Source: Oscheius sp. JU75
Taxonomy: Eukaryota > Nematoda > Chromadorea > Rhabditida > Rhabditidae
Reading direction: 5' to 3'
Assembly (NCBI GenBank): GCA_037178855.1
Contig: JASJZC010000001.1
Coordinates: 5,704,001-5,768,000 of the forward strand
Length of the DNA stretch: 64,000 nt
Positions within the stretch are counted from its first letter, which is position 1, and every line of letters begins with the position of its first letter. A model generated the notes under the pieces. That model had not been told where the DNA came from. It saw only the letters and a program-made list of their open reading frames with translations, and did no database searches. Position numbers and translations under genes: made by a program. Below are positions 46,209 through 57,900 of this stretch, piece after piece.

Positions 46209-48410
46209 GACAGGTACCCCAGACTAATCTACTGCTCTGTGCCTCTTGACCCCTGTGACGCAACTCTGTCTCGCAGCAGAATGAGACTCTTGCTCCGGGG
46301 AGGAGGATCTATTGTGTGCTCTGGCTAAGAGTTGCGACATCAAGGAAAAATACCGACTTCCAGACAACGATGATTAAAAGATACAGAGTCGTGGTCTAGG
46401 CGAAAAGAATCATTCTTTTACCTAGTTCTTATTAAGTCTTCTGTTCAAAATTGGCGTACTATTGAAACTCTTAAACCCAAACTCTCTACCAAATACCATG
46501 TGAGATGCTAGACCGCGTAGCTTGGAAGGTGGTTGACAGGCTACCAATCAAAAATTTGAAGCCTCTGTAAATTGGACACTTTGGAATTTCATAAGTGTCT
46601 CTTGTGACTTGTAACTCTCTGAAATAAAAGTCCCAATTATGACCCACCACATAACATCCAGATTGTCTTCAGTTTGAACGTCTGTGTCCTAAGTTGTATG
46701 TTTCCAAAACCCTGTTCGAGTAAAAATCCAATACGTCCTGGATGGATTTTCAAAGCTCGAAAACATGGTCCAATGCATGTTATTTCTACAATTTCTTCAG
46801 AATGGGATGGATAAGATCACCTGTTGTATAAGACAAAACCAGGTAAAAGATTACTCGTAGGAATCAGATCACGCCCCTAATTAGAGAATCGTCTCAGCTG
46901 GAGGTCAATTAGCTCTATGGGGACCTTGTATTGCACAAGCGCGAGCGTGTTATCCGTCAGTCACATCGTCCCCGGCCAAGAGGCTTATCTGAGACCGAAA
47001 TCTTACGCTTCGATTTTGGCGGAACGGCATCAAAATGGCCGACACTTTCATATACTCGTCCTTCAGTTTTGCTCCCATCTCAGTGACTTTGTGTCTACCT
47101 AAGATGCTAATCCCATGCTACTGGCTTTGCGGATATCCGTAAATCGCGCAATGACACTCGTCACATCCTGTAATTGGACTAGGTCAATTGACAGCTTTGA
47201 GAACCCTGTCTTTCTATCTTCTCAAGTCGAACTAAATGTTCAATAGATAGCTCAGCTCAGCCAACTATGGCACTTTTTCCTCTTTTGCATTTAATCTTAA
47301 AACTAAGTTTCTTTTCCAGATGTACTCCCTGTTTAATATACCCGAACTGTATCAGATTTAGCACAATGTTTGTGTCCCGCAAAAAACTGACAGTCTGATT
47401 GTGTACCTCGAACGATCTCTTACGAGGAAGCTATGAGGACAGAAACATAGCCATAATCCTGTATGTGACGTCGATTATAACTTCAGAAATTTCTCAGCAT
47501 TGTTTGGTTTTTGTAGAAGATTGCCTTCAGATCTCGGAATTTGATCTTACTGTAGATCCAAAAGCCTCCAGTGATACCTGATCCGGATTCTTTTGTATTT
47601 TGACCCCTGGTAATCTAATCCAAACATATGGTGGCTGTACCTATGTTTATCTGCATGTCCATTAGACAACGGAGGGACAGATGTGACACAACTTTCACCT
47701 TGACTAAAAGCGATAATTGGTGGCTCTGTCACGCCTCTCTCTCCTTTGCTTATAAATCTTGGCGCCGTTTAATCTCGGATCTGATTTATTGTGCGCGAGA
47801 AACGTCCTCTCGATTCGTTCACATTGTTCTCTCAATGGCTGTCGGCCGCTCTTTTCCATTAGCATTTATGGATACAGTGTTAATCCGTTAGGACAGTGTC
47901 CTAATCCCGGGAGTACTGCCACTTTCAATGGCTCTTTAGTGAGAGAAAAGGGCTCTTGAGTCTTGGTTTCTGTAGAGCCTAGTTTGGTCCCAAACAGCAA
48001 CCTTCGCCTACAGTCTGTAAGATCCTTTGCTCTCTGTCTGCTCCAAACAGCCTATACTGTGAAACTATCATTTTCATATTGAAGTCGCTTGTCGGTTTTG
48101 ATACTTTTTCCGGTGGGATATTGACAGTACCAGAGATCTTCGTAGTCTTCTTGTCTTCAGCATGTCTCTTCCTTATTCTCTAGATATCGCTGACTCTTGG
48201 TAGCAGGGTGAACACTCAAACATCATTGTTGTAGGTAGTCTTGTCTCTCCCCCTTCGCGCACCTGTCCTCTGTCAGTTGTAGCTCATTTCTTTTAAGTGC
48301 GGCCGCCCATCGTGACATGGCCATTTGTCACTACGAGCAGTAGTATCTGCCCCTGTCCCCCTTTACGACCCTGGCGACAACTTTTTACGCACTCTCCGAT
48401 TTCAGTCACT
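46209..48410. other. 2.2-kb gene-free region
   Basis: No exon series with family similarity on either strand between the bZIP and F-box genes. Short open frames occur without splice context. Confidence 0.4.
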
Positions 48411-49935
48411 ATGTCTTGGGAGACACTTCCCGAAGAGATTCACGTCCACATACTAGCCAAGCTGTCCTATTCCTCATTAGAGGTCTGTCGTCTGGTCAGT
48501 CGCGACCTGAAGGAGGTTGTGGAGACGAACAAGAGACGGCTGCAGAGAAGACAGATCAACCTGGTTCGACTGTGCTGTGAGGAGGAAGACTGGTCAGCTG
48601 TGATCTTTAACAAGGATGAGAGGAAGAGGAAGATCCTTCGAGAGGAACCGAATGCGAAGCGAAAGTAGGTTGATTTTTCTGAATTTTGATGTTTTGCAAA
48701 GTTGTAGAAAATAGTAAAATTTAATTTAACATTTCAGGGTTGAGATGTCTCCGTCGACTTCCTCATCCATTCCTCTACGTCTTCTTGCCCAAATCAAGCA
48801 CCTTATTCGCGACTCCACCGTACGTTCACTGGAATTTTACGAGGTCGCTCTCTCCTCCGATCTCATTTCGCATCTCATAACTGTCTTTGATGGGGTGGCC
48901 GTCGAAACCGTTGACATCAGTATGAGTTCCTTCAAGAACTTGGATCCACAAGATTTGTTAAGGTGAATCGTTTCCTCCGAAATTTAATTAATGGGTTTGT
49001 TGAAGTCGCAGGGAATCGTAGTGGGTTATTGTAGTATTCATTAGAAGTTGCAGTCTTTCAAATTAGTGCGCCAATCAATTTCTTTTAGCGCCATTGGAGT
49101 TGAAAATGAATGTTTCAGGTTTCTTCTCCATGTCCGACCGAAAAACGTTCGTTTTTCTTGGATTAGACATCTCTCTTCCCAGTTCTTTTACCAAAAGGAA
49201 CTGATAGGCTACCTCCGGCAGAGAGATACCTTAGAGTTGGTCCATCTGACAGATCAACAGGCTAGTACTTTGAGAAGAGAGTAAACAAAATTAGCATTCA
49301 GGGCAAGCAGGTTGACATCCCTCTGAGAGTCACAGATCTCCTTAAATGCTACAGTTTTCACATAGACGAATCCTGTCAGCTCAGCTTGGAGGACATTAAA
49401 ACTATGACAGATGTAGGTGATAGCTCTTCCGGTAAGATACCATCTTTCAGAGCATGGAAAAGGGAATCGGACCTCATCACGTCCGTCTGGAATGTTCTGC
49501 GAGACCGAAACTGGTAGAAGAGAGTCACCTCGTCGTCCGCTCCGACTCAAGAGGCTTTTCCGTAAAACAACCTATATAAAAGGAAAAAATCCATTGAAAA
49601 ACATAACAATTAACGACACCTATCTGTCTCAACGAAACCAATCTGGACGATTGGCTTCAGTGGTCGAAGTCAACCCACATCTGGAAGAAGCGTATATCGT
49701 AAGCGGTTACGTCAAGGAACTAATTTCTTTGCTCAAGTCGACATTCGGGAACTTGGTCATGACCGTGGAGACGGCTGTCCAGCCATTTCGGGGCATAAAG
49801 TCGACTGGCTCGGCACTGCGGAAGTCGAAAGTCACAATGGACGGCCATTCTTCATACTGTCCAGTAGATTCTTGGAGAGATCCAAGCTGGATACCTAAAA
49901 AAAACTTAGCTAATTGTAAGCCCGAAGCTGACTGA
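48411..49935 (+). CDS. nematode-type F-box protein, 3' model uncertain
   Basis: Exons 48411-48664, 48738-48962 and 49089-49281 join in phase. The N-terminus is an F-box: LPEEIHVHILAKLSYSSLEV followed by CRLVSRDLKEVVE. The rest (KHLIRDSTVRSLEFYEVALS, FLLHVRPKNVRFSW) resembles the leucine-rich C-terminal region of nematode FBXA/FTH-type proteins, which recruit substrates to SCF ubiquitin ligases. After residue ERE at 49,281 the frame meets TAA, yet good coding sequence resumes in other frames (near 49,302-49,405, 49,440-49,556 and 49,656-49,935). Either an unusual intron or a frameshift lies near 49,240-49,300. The start ATG follows TTTCAG by 5 nt; an upstream in-frame region lies before this acceptor and is not used. 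Confidence 0.7.
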
Positions 49936-50058
49936 TTGTTCCACTGTAGGGAGACTTTTTGCATTGGAAGACGTGATAAACTATTCCGCAACTGTGAGGC
50001 TTCTTGTAGGTATCCTAAAAAGGTATATTACGTATTTAAGAACCATCCTAAGCAACGA

Positions 50059-50780
50059 TCAAAACTCCCTCGGGCTCGTATTTGCAGCTTTTTGGTAGGA
50101 GAGTGAAGGGAAGGCAGCGAGAGCGAACAGCGTGGGACGAAGGATTGGGGCGTGTTTTTGGCAGTCTCTCTTTATCGCATTACAGGTGTTTTCCCATAAC
50201 ACGGAGAGAAAGGGGCTGGAATCGACTTCTCGCTCATCTTTGTCCAAATCACTCTTCTCGGACACAAAAGGAACAATATCTTCGGGGAAATCAATACCAG
50301 TATGTATATCGATCAGGGGAGTAACAAAGTTGAGGTCTTCGCGAAGAATGGATTCTTCTTCAACATAAGAAAAATGAATGGCAGTCGATGAGTAGTAGTC
50401 AAGTGGAGGAGTCTCAGAAGTGGCGGATGTAGTACTCGTACCACCCTGAAAGTATTCAGTGGAAAGGTTAGAACAGTACATACCCGTAGGCGAAAGAAGA
50501 AAATCGCAAGAAGGGCATACGAGTTTGTCTCCACGTTTGTTGGAATTCCTGAGACACTGGGTGCAGAAGAGATGTTGGCAATTATTAGGGGATGGGCATA
50601 GGATGAGTCTGCCAATAGTACCCTGGCAAACCTGAATGCATCTGTTTTCTCCCAATCATTGAACTCACACAATAAGGGTAGTCAACCGGTGAACGTGGCA
50701 CAAGCTCTACATGACGGTACGTCTCATTGTTCCTGTTAAACCGAAAAAAGGCGAGACAAGTGACGATGGCGATGGAGGAT
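50059..50780 (-). pseudogene. 5'-truncated membrane RING-like gene, inverted copy
   Basis: On the minus strand this is a close copy of the plus-strand gene at 51,046-52,003. Exon-like segments are 50669-about 50780 (second half of the membrane helix plus NRNNETYRHVELVPRSPVDY) and 50059-50631 (RING-like block with CQHLFCTQC and CPSC, then a Ser/Thr/Tyr-rich acidic tail). The 5' exon is cut off inside the hydrophobic helix near 50,770-50,780. Unlike the other copy it keeps the full 3' part: DSSPFLSVLWENTCNAIKRD is contiguous with the acidic tail and the frame runs on to a stop at 50,059. It could still be expressed from another start. Confidence 0.75.
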
Positions 50781-50786
50781 TCCCCG

Positions 50787-50938
50787 AGACGTACCGTCAT
50801 GTAGAGCCCTGATCGATATACATATTCGTATTGATTCCCCCGAAGATATTGTTCCTTTTGTGTCCGAGAAGAGTGATTTTGACAAAGATGAGCGAGAAGT
50901 CGATTCCAGCCCCTTTCTCTCCGTGTTATGAGTTGGTG
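50787..50938 (+). pseudogene. third, rearranged fragment of the RING-like gene
   Basis: Between the two inverted copies lies a plus-strand fragment in which part of the first exon (ACGTACCGTCATGTAGAG) is fused directly to a 3' segment (CTGATCGATATACAT onward, coding VPFVSEKSD and DSSPFLSVL). The two pieces are several hundred bases apart in the intact copy, so this is a deletion-fusion product. Its first piece is also the inverse of 50,702-50,722 and could form a hairpin. Confidence 0.75.
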
Positions 50939-51045
50939 AGTCAGACGAACACCAACCCACTGCAAGATAAAGGCGGTTAGTCTGAAGTCAGTTCACCGTT
51001 TCGCTCTTTCTCGATCAAAACAGTTCAAACTTTCCGTTGTCCCAA

Positions 51046-52003
51046 ATGGCTGATCTTGGCAGAAAAAATGAGGAGGATGCTGTTGTTCCTGGAGACATTC
51101 CTCTCTCTTTTCTGGCAGAGTTTCCTTTGTGGGTGCTTTTCTCCATCGCCTTCGTCACTTGTCTCGCCTTTTTTCGGCTTAACAGGAACAATGAGACGTA
51201 CCGTCATGTAGAGCTTGTGCCACGTTCACCGGTTGACTACCCTTATTGTGTGAGTTCAAAGATTGGGAGAAAACAGATGCATTCAGGTTTGCCAGGGTAC
51301 TATTGGCAGACTCATCCTATGCCCATCCCCTAATAATTGCCAACATCTCTTCTGCACCCAGTGTCTCAGGGATTTCAATGAGCGAAACGAAATACTCGTA
51401 TGCCCTTCATGCAATTTCCCTCTCTCGCCTAGGGGTATGTACTGTTCTAACCTTTCCACTGAATACTTTCAGGGTGGTACGAGTACTACATCCGCCACTT
51501 CTGAGAAACCTCCACTTGACTACTACTCATCGACTGCCATTCATTTTTCTTATGTTGAAGAAGAATCCATTCTTCGCGAAGACCTCAACTTTGTTACCCC
51601 CCTGATCGATATACATACTGGTATTGATTCCCCCGAAGATATTGTTCCTTTTGTGTCCGAGAAGAGTGATTTGGACAAAGATGAGCACTTACCAAGAACG
51701 ACTCACAGAAGAAAAACCGCTGCGAACAAGTTTGTCTGACTGTGCGAGCAAGAATTTACTGCTGAGACCGTATGGGTGAGAACTCGCTCCTGTTTTCTTG
51801 CACATGTTCCCTTGGAGATTCCTATAACCCCTTCCCGTGTTCGTTGTTTCTCAATTGATACGAACAGGAGACCACCTTTCAATAAACTGTTTGTGAATGA
51901 GAATCGATTCCAGCCCCTTTCTCTCCGTGTTATGGGAAAAGACCTGTAATGCGATAAAGAGAGACTGCCAAAAACACGCTCCTATCCTTCGTCCCAGCGT
52001 ATC
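51046..52003 (+). CDS. membrane-anchored RING-like protein, interrupted copy
   Basis: Exon 1 (51046-51249, 68 residues) has an acidic N-terminus and one hydrophobic helix (FPLWVLFSIAFVTCLAFF). Exon 2 starts at 51287 with VCQGTIGRLILCPSPNNCQ, then HLFCTQC and CPSC; the C-x-H-x2-C-x2-C ... C-x2-C pattern is RING-like, but the first cysteine pair is atypical. An acidic Ser/Thr/Tyr-rich tail follows. At 51,685 the frame runs into about 210 nt of unrelated sequence and stops at 51,739. The matching 3' part (DSSPFLSVLWEKTCNAIKRD) resumes at 51,901, so the gene appears broken by an insertion, although alternative splicing over the insert is possible. RING proteins are usually E3 ubiquitin ligases; the function here is inference. 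Confidence 0.6.
51686..51898. mobile_element. roughly 210-nt insertion in the RING-like gene
   Basis: Relative to the inverted copy, this stretch interrupts the coding sequence. ATGAG occurs at both borders (51,681-51,685 and 51,896-51,900), which could be a target-site duplication, although a few bases after the right border also differ. No transposase or clear terminal inverted repeat is visible. Confidence 0.45.
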
Positions 52004-52032
52004 TTCCAGGGAGAGCGATAATCATTGTGCGT

Positions 52033-54428
52033 ATGCTGCAAAAAATGGCCGGTACGCGCTTGGGGTAAGTTTTTCTTCTCTCCAACACTTTAGTGAGAAT
52101 ACTTCAGACCGACATCAGCCCTCCTCAATCTCTGTGAGTTTCCATCGAAATCTGAAAAGTCTTAACAGTTTGTGGAATGCTCGGACCAGGATTTCTCTCC
52201 ATACCATCAGCCTTTATGAGTTCCGGTCTCTGGGCCGGCTTCACTCTTGTATTCTTAGTGGGCACCTTCTGTCTTCTCTCCATGTACCGCCTTGTCGAGT
52301 GCTCGCAGATACTCACCAAAAAGTAGGGTGCTTACGACATGGTCATCTACTTGAGAATTCAGATGCCCCGGGACTACCTGCTTGAGTTACAGCAACACTG
52401 CCGAGATGGCCTTTCAGGAATTCTCACCCAGTTTTGCCAAGTTCTCGAGAGTTGCAAAGTCGGCATTGAGTATTGTGTCTAATTGACCGAGGTTTCAGAT
52501 ACGCAGTCGATGTGATAGTCTTTCTTTTCCAGTTAGGAGTACTCGTAGTGTCTTTCGTCTTCGTCGAGGAACATCTGCCTGAGGTTTGCATTTTTTACTC
52601 GTTGTATCGTTAGAACTTCCTGTAGAATTTTTCGCGTTGCAAAGCGGCAGGCTTCAGTTCGAAGAATCTAAGAGAAGCCTCAAAACCACAGAGTACGCCG
52701 CAAGTTCTGTTTGAGAGCAAGTACTGTCCTGGAGAATATTTCCATACATCTTTTTTTCTCAAGAGCTTCAAAACAAGACCAAACACAGCGAGAGAAAGGT
52801 TCAATATTTTGCATGCAAAAAATTCTCGGGAGGCTGGCGACTTTCGTCACCGTACCATTCATACTCTCTATTTCCAGCTTCTCCCAGTCATCGGAATCTC
52901 AGCCGATCAGACCAAATGGGCCATGATTGTCTACTTTCTTTTTCAATTGATACTCTGTCTCTCAGCCTCCATGCAACTGCTCACCCTGCTCGCCACCCTG
53001 GGCAACTTTACCATTTTGGCGGTTCTTGGTCTCATTACAAACGTAGCTTTCCGATACACAGAGATCAGTCTGATAAGCTTTAGGAGATGATCAGTCGAGG
53101 ATTCTATAGGACTGCAGCCCTTCCGGCCATTACCAATCTCGGCGGGGTATCTCTAGCTGCCGGTAGTCTGATCTACTCGATGGAGGGACAGACAATGGTT
53201 TGTGTCAATTTATGTCTTTCTGGAGTAGTTCGCAGATAAGAGAGGCCACCTTTATCGATAAAGAAGCTCCTTATCTGCCTGTTCTAATCAGAAAAAGTAC
53301 GCACGCGACTATTGTCAGAGGGAGTTATGTTCTGTACTAATCTTCAAGCTGAGAGGAGAAATTTTCAGATTTTGCCGCTGGAGAATCGACTGACGTATAA
53401 GAAGGCTATGCTTGGACTGAATGGGGTCCTTTGCAGTTCCATAAACCTAGTCATTGTTCTCTACGCAGCCGTCGGATTCTACGGATTCCTATGTTTCGGG
53501 GACGATGTGCAGGCCAGCATCTCCCTGAATCTGCCCAAGAATGCGTGAGTTTTAGAGGCTCGGAAATAGAAAGAGACAAAGGTGATCAATGAACAGAACG
53601 ATTGTCATTGTTTGTTGTGTGTCCGGATGACCATTCTCTATTCGTTAGCATAAGCTGGACGGGTTTATAACATTTTCAAAAGAGCAAGAGTGAGCAGTAC
53701 ACTGAGAGATCAAAGATACAGACCAGCCTATAGGCTGGAAAACTACAGGCCGGATACAGACTAGACCCAATGCACAATGTAGTTTCATGTCATGAACCTT
53801 TTGACCAAAATAAAGCAGATCTTTCGTTGTAACTTGGGTAAGGCTTCAACAGTTTTTTTCTGAAGTTCTTTGTTCTGAAGGCTCAGTCGGCTAGCGCTCC
53901 GCCTACGAATCTAAACACAGGTTCGACTCCCGCATTTTGTCATTGTTTGACACAAAAAGAAAAAGTTTCTCTCACAATCAGTATGTTCTTTTCAGCCTCT
54001 CCCACGTCGTTCAGCTCCTCCTCGTCTTGAAGATCTTCGTCGGAACCGCGCTCCAACTCCACGTGGTCACCGACATCATTTGGCCGCCGGGACATCAAAA
54101 AAAGACTGATAAGACCACGATATATAAACGCCTATTCCCGCCAGCTGTTCTCCTCGTAGCTTGTGAGTTTCGCCCTCAATACAAAACCCAAAAAATTCCA
54201 GTTGTCGGTGCGATTCTGCTCGGCAAGCTGGCCTTTGTCATACCACTGATCGGGCTGACTACCGGTGTCATACTCTCCCTCATCTTCCCACCATTTCTCC
54301 ACATTTTGGTCACCTCGAGGGGCGAATCGACGACGATCGTCAAGAATCTAACCCACACGAGCAATGTGGCAATGATCGCAATCGGGTTCTACTTTCTCAT
54401 AACGGGCACAATTGATCTGTTTATTTGA
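52033..54428 (+). CDS. SLC36-type proton-coupled amino-acid transporter
   Basis: Ten exons (52033-52064, 52108-52133, 52169-52322, 52363-52458, 52499-52583, 52878-53042, 53084-53197, 53369-53544, 53996-54162, 54202-54428) give 413 residues. Hallmarks: NLFCGMLGPGFLSIPSAFMS in TM1, the cytosolic SYSNTAEMAF, YAVDVIVFLFQLGVLVVSFV in TM3, SMEGQTMILPLENRL (the conserved 'F.G...ilPLEN' of AAAP/SLC36), and TM7-TM11 ending GFYFLITGTIDLFI. These carriers move small amino acids with protons across plasma or lysosomal membranes. An alternative in-frame start is at 52,045. Exon 1 overlaps the debris of the RING-like locus, so its promoter lies within or just after that rearranged region. The intron 53,545-53,995 carries a tRNA-like fragment. 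Confidence 0.92.
53873..53937 (+). pseudogene. tRNA-Arg(ACG)-like fragment in an SLC36 intron
   Basis: GGCTCAGTCGGCTAGCG (A-box like), GCCTACGAATC (as in the anticodon arm of tRNA-Arg ACG) and AGGTTCGACTCC (perfect B-box) follow in tRNA order, but the acceptor stem does not pair and the anticodon stem is broken. It is a tRNA pseudogene or a tRNA-derived SINE head. Confidence 0.5.
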
Positions 54429-54975
54429 GACCAGATTGTTTATTCGAATATCATAATAAGTAAAACAAGGTGTGTCTATAGTCTGTGTGGCAAAATGTGT
54501 GGCCTATAAACGGAGATAGTGAACTTGGTTGAAGGAATCGTCGGTTTTTTTTTCAAAGGGCAATCAAGGCATACAACAACAATTGAAAAGTGAGAAGAGA
54601 ATGTGCGACTGAGCCGGAAAAAAGGAGAGAAACAGGCTGTTTGCAACGAATAGGGACACAAAATAAAGGAAGTTTGAAGTCCGGGAGTCGAACTCTTACT
54701 CCGCAGACACTGTTCGCACCACTTGGCGCTGCCCCATCGAAGTAAGCCAGCGCCCTAATCTTGTTTTGCCTATAACGGATTTACTGTAACTTCTTGAAGA
54801 ATTGATTTACTGTCCCTATTCCTTGGAAACAGACTATAAAGGGAAAGAGAAAATGGGCTAGGTATCACGGGGACGGGCTTGCGCTGAATTAAGCTCGCAG
54901 GGAAGACGGAAAAAGGAGAGAAGGGAAAGAGTGGAGTGAACGAGCCAGGAAAGACCCGATGCGAGATCAGTAAGA
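54429..54975. other. 547-nt gap between convergent SLC36 and I-SMAD genes
   Basis: Contains the 3' ends of both genes and a minus-strand tRNA-like fragment (54,678-54,742). Nothing else recognised. Confidence 0.4.
54678..54742 (-). pseudogene. tRNA-like fragment
   Basis: On the minus strand GGGCAGCGCCAAGTGG (A-box-like D-arm) is followed by GAGTTCGACTCCCGG (B-box and T-stem, whose GAG/CTC core pairs). The acceptor stem is not evident and the identity is unclear. Confidence 0.45.
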
Positions 54976-57900
54976 CTACGAGATGAAGGTAATCTCGTAT
55001 CTGCAAGGAATGTCGGTCACGTACACACGACTGTAGTTGACTCCCCAGCCACGACCCACACTTATTACCAGGGTACCGGAGGAGAGAGCTGGATCGCGAG
55101 AGACGCGGCGAAGATTTTGGGCCGGAGTGGTGGCGGAGGCTTCACCCTGGAAGGAAGGAATTATTTTATGTGAATCAGTGGCTAAGATCTCACTCTCCAA
55201 AGCCTTTCAAAAAACTGCTCAGATTAGAGCAACCTGTCTGATAACTGTACACTGTCAGCTTAAAAATTGTTCTAAAGGCCTATAGAATACAGGAGAGACA
55301 GATGTGTAGAAGCTTGACAGTTTCGGAAGATTTCAAGAAGACAACTGCGCACTAACTGGTATCTCGAAAGTTGGTGCGCTGTCAACTCTTTATGGAAGGA
55401 TGTCACAAACCTGATGGACTCGAATACAGTAACCCGGAGATAGTCGTCGAAGAGTGTCCGTTTTTGAAGAACAAGCAGACAAGGAGATGAACAGAGGCTT
55501 GTTGCCGCTGAAAACAGTTTTGTATGGAAAAGGATTACTTGTTTTTACGTGTTGATAAAATTTCAGAGCAGACAAAGCTTACCTGTTGTAGAGCCAGACA
55601 TCTTCGGGACCGTCGGAGCCCAAGGGTTCGGTTTGTCGTATGAGAGCGAAGCTGGCCTCATTCCTCAGATCCCATTCGCTACAGACCGGCTGAGCGTCAT
55701 GGACCGAGCTGGACAGGACACCGACAGCTGCGAACTGCCCTGTGAGTTGGACAACTTCCCCGACCGCTTCTTTCCTCTCGTAGCGGGCCAGCTGTCCCCA
55801 GGCTGAAATGAGACGAGCATTGGGGGAGTCGTTCGGATTATGCACATGAGCTCGTTGGGGTGTCGTAAGCGAGGTAAATTTATTCATCCTTTGACACGAG
55901 GAGGCAGAGGCGCGGAAACGAGTCTTTCTCTCTTGACCTTACAAAGAATTTTTGGATCGCCACACCGGAGTCTCTGAGTATTGGTCTGGTGTGGTCTCTG
56001 AACCGTGTCTAGTCTATTGATCGGTCAGGTCAGAAAAGTGTCATTTTAGCCTGTGAATACAGTGCGACTCTGCGTATATTTGCTCATCTAAAGGTTGACC
56101 AATCATGATGTTCTAGTCGGGAGTTTCAACTGAGATCCGGTATTTGGATCATCTCTGACAGTGAGTGTATATCTCTTCTTTTAGAAAAACATTACCAGTC
56201 TCGTGGGCACTGTGCACTGTATCTCTTGCTTTTCCTGGTAGGTCAACGTTGGGCTGTTGTACCCTATCAGCTCAGTCACCAATATTCATACCAATAAAGC
56301 CACTGAGTCGAGTTCAAAAAATCCTGTATTCCTGAATATCCGTGGCCAGCTGAACAAATTCCGAAGTCTACCTTCTGACCAGTACTACCACTAGAGTGAA
56401 CTTCTTTGCTGATCAGTCAGAAGGTGTTAACTTGTCTATCATCTTTGAATTAGAACGGTCTGACTATCTTTTTTGCTCAGAGTTCAGGGGTCACTGCACT
56501 GACCAGTTCCGTAACCTCTGCCCTATCCCCATATTTCCATGACTGACCTAGTCGAACCCAAGTCAAGACTGGCTACTCCCGTCCGGGAGAACAGAGTGAG
56601 AGGTTCTGCTTTCTGGAATTATTTAATGGGGAGGGGCAGTGGCGAGAAATCAATGTGTTGCCACAATGGGTCTCAATCACGATTGTGAGGCTGCAGCACT
56701 GCTCAAAATAGTTGTGGCCATTGAGAGACGCAGACAATTCCCGGAAGGCCGACTTGGCGGCCTTCTGAAGAACACCAAGCCTAGTCCAAATTGGGCAAGA
56801 CTTGTGTGTAGCTGCTGCGGTAACTGGATAACCACAGAACATTAGGTGCATGAAAATTATTTCAGCTGAGGCTAGGGAATCAGAATATTCAGTTTGCCTA
56901 GAACAGAAAAAAGACTGACCTTGTGGCTGTTGGTGTAGTAACCGTAATGGGTGATGAATGGATGAGGAAGCGCTACTGCCTGGTGGAGAGTCCGGCGGCT
57001 CTGGAGGGGTCTCGCAGGGAGGTGAGGGAGGTCGATCCGCGGGAAAATCACCTCCACCGGTGAATCGGGGCAGATGATGGTCGGGAGAGGCTGAAAGTGC
57101 GTCATTGGTTTATAGAAGCATTTGATCCCTCGCCATTATACGCGACTCCATCCGTCATCTCTTAAAAAAGATACCCAAATTGGACTGGAGGACTAAAGAA
57201 TTGTTTGTTTTTGTCGCTCCACACTCCCGGGGATAGCCGATATCTTCTCTCGCGCACGGGAGTGCATCCGGATGCGCGGGAGGCATAGCGACACTGATAT
57301 ATATTGGCCTCTGGGGGAGCATTCCAAACGATACCGCTCTCGAGAACGAGAGACAGAATGGCTCTCAACTTACATAAGTGAGTACGGTACTGGATGTGTC
57401 CGTTTCCGACAGCAGAGGCCCGATGTCTGTCTTCGTCTTCGGAATCCTCGTCCTCGGCACAGCTCGTCTCCGGCCTGATCCACAGGGCATAGTGGTAGGG
57501 ATTGCAGCAGCTCACTGTCGCGTTGTTGATCGTCACTCGGCCGAAACGACACCATGGAAGGGCTTCGAGACGGTGCAGGGCTGCATCCACCTGAACTTCC
57601 CTCATTAGGATCGTCTCACGTCATTTCTCACTCGTACGGTCTCATTGAGATGTATTTGAGTCAGCCGAGATAGTACTGGTGAGACAATACATCAAGACAA
57701 TCAGGTCAACTTTTGAGTTTAAGACAACTTTTTCTAACAATTTGATGTTAAACAAAGTTAAAGAATTATATCTGTTCTACAGCTTCATAAAACTTCAACT
57801 TGTTTCAAAACGTGCTTGATCAGCTCTAAAACTTTGTAAAACATTACTACTTTTAAAATTAACGTTTTGAACCCAAAAAAGCGGGCGAGCAGAATCCATT

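Noticed and set aside
48297..48410. Upstream in-frame extension of the F-box gene
   Set aside because: A TTTCAG acceptor lies between it and the F-box start, and the F-box begins normally at the later ATG.
50059..52003. CRISPR-like or phage repeat explanation for the inverted repeats
   Set aside because: The repeats are spliced, protein-coding eukaryotic sequence in inverted orientation with no spacer periodicity.
53545..53995. Functional tRNA-Arg gene in the SLC36 intron
   Set aside because: A- and B-boxes are present, but acceptor and anticodon stems do not pair, so it is listed as a pseudogene.
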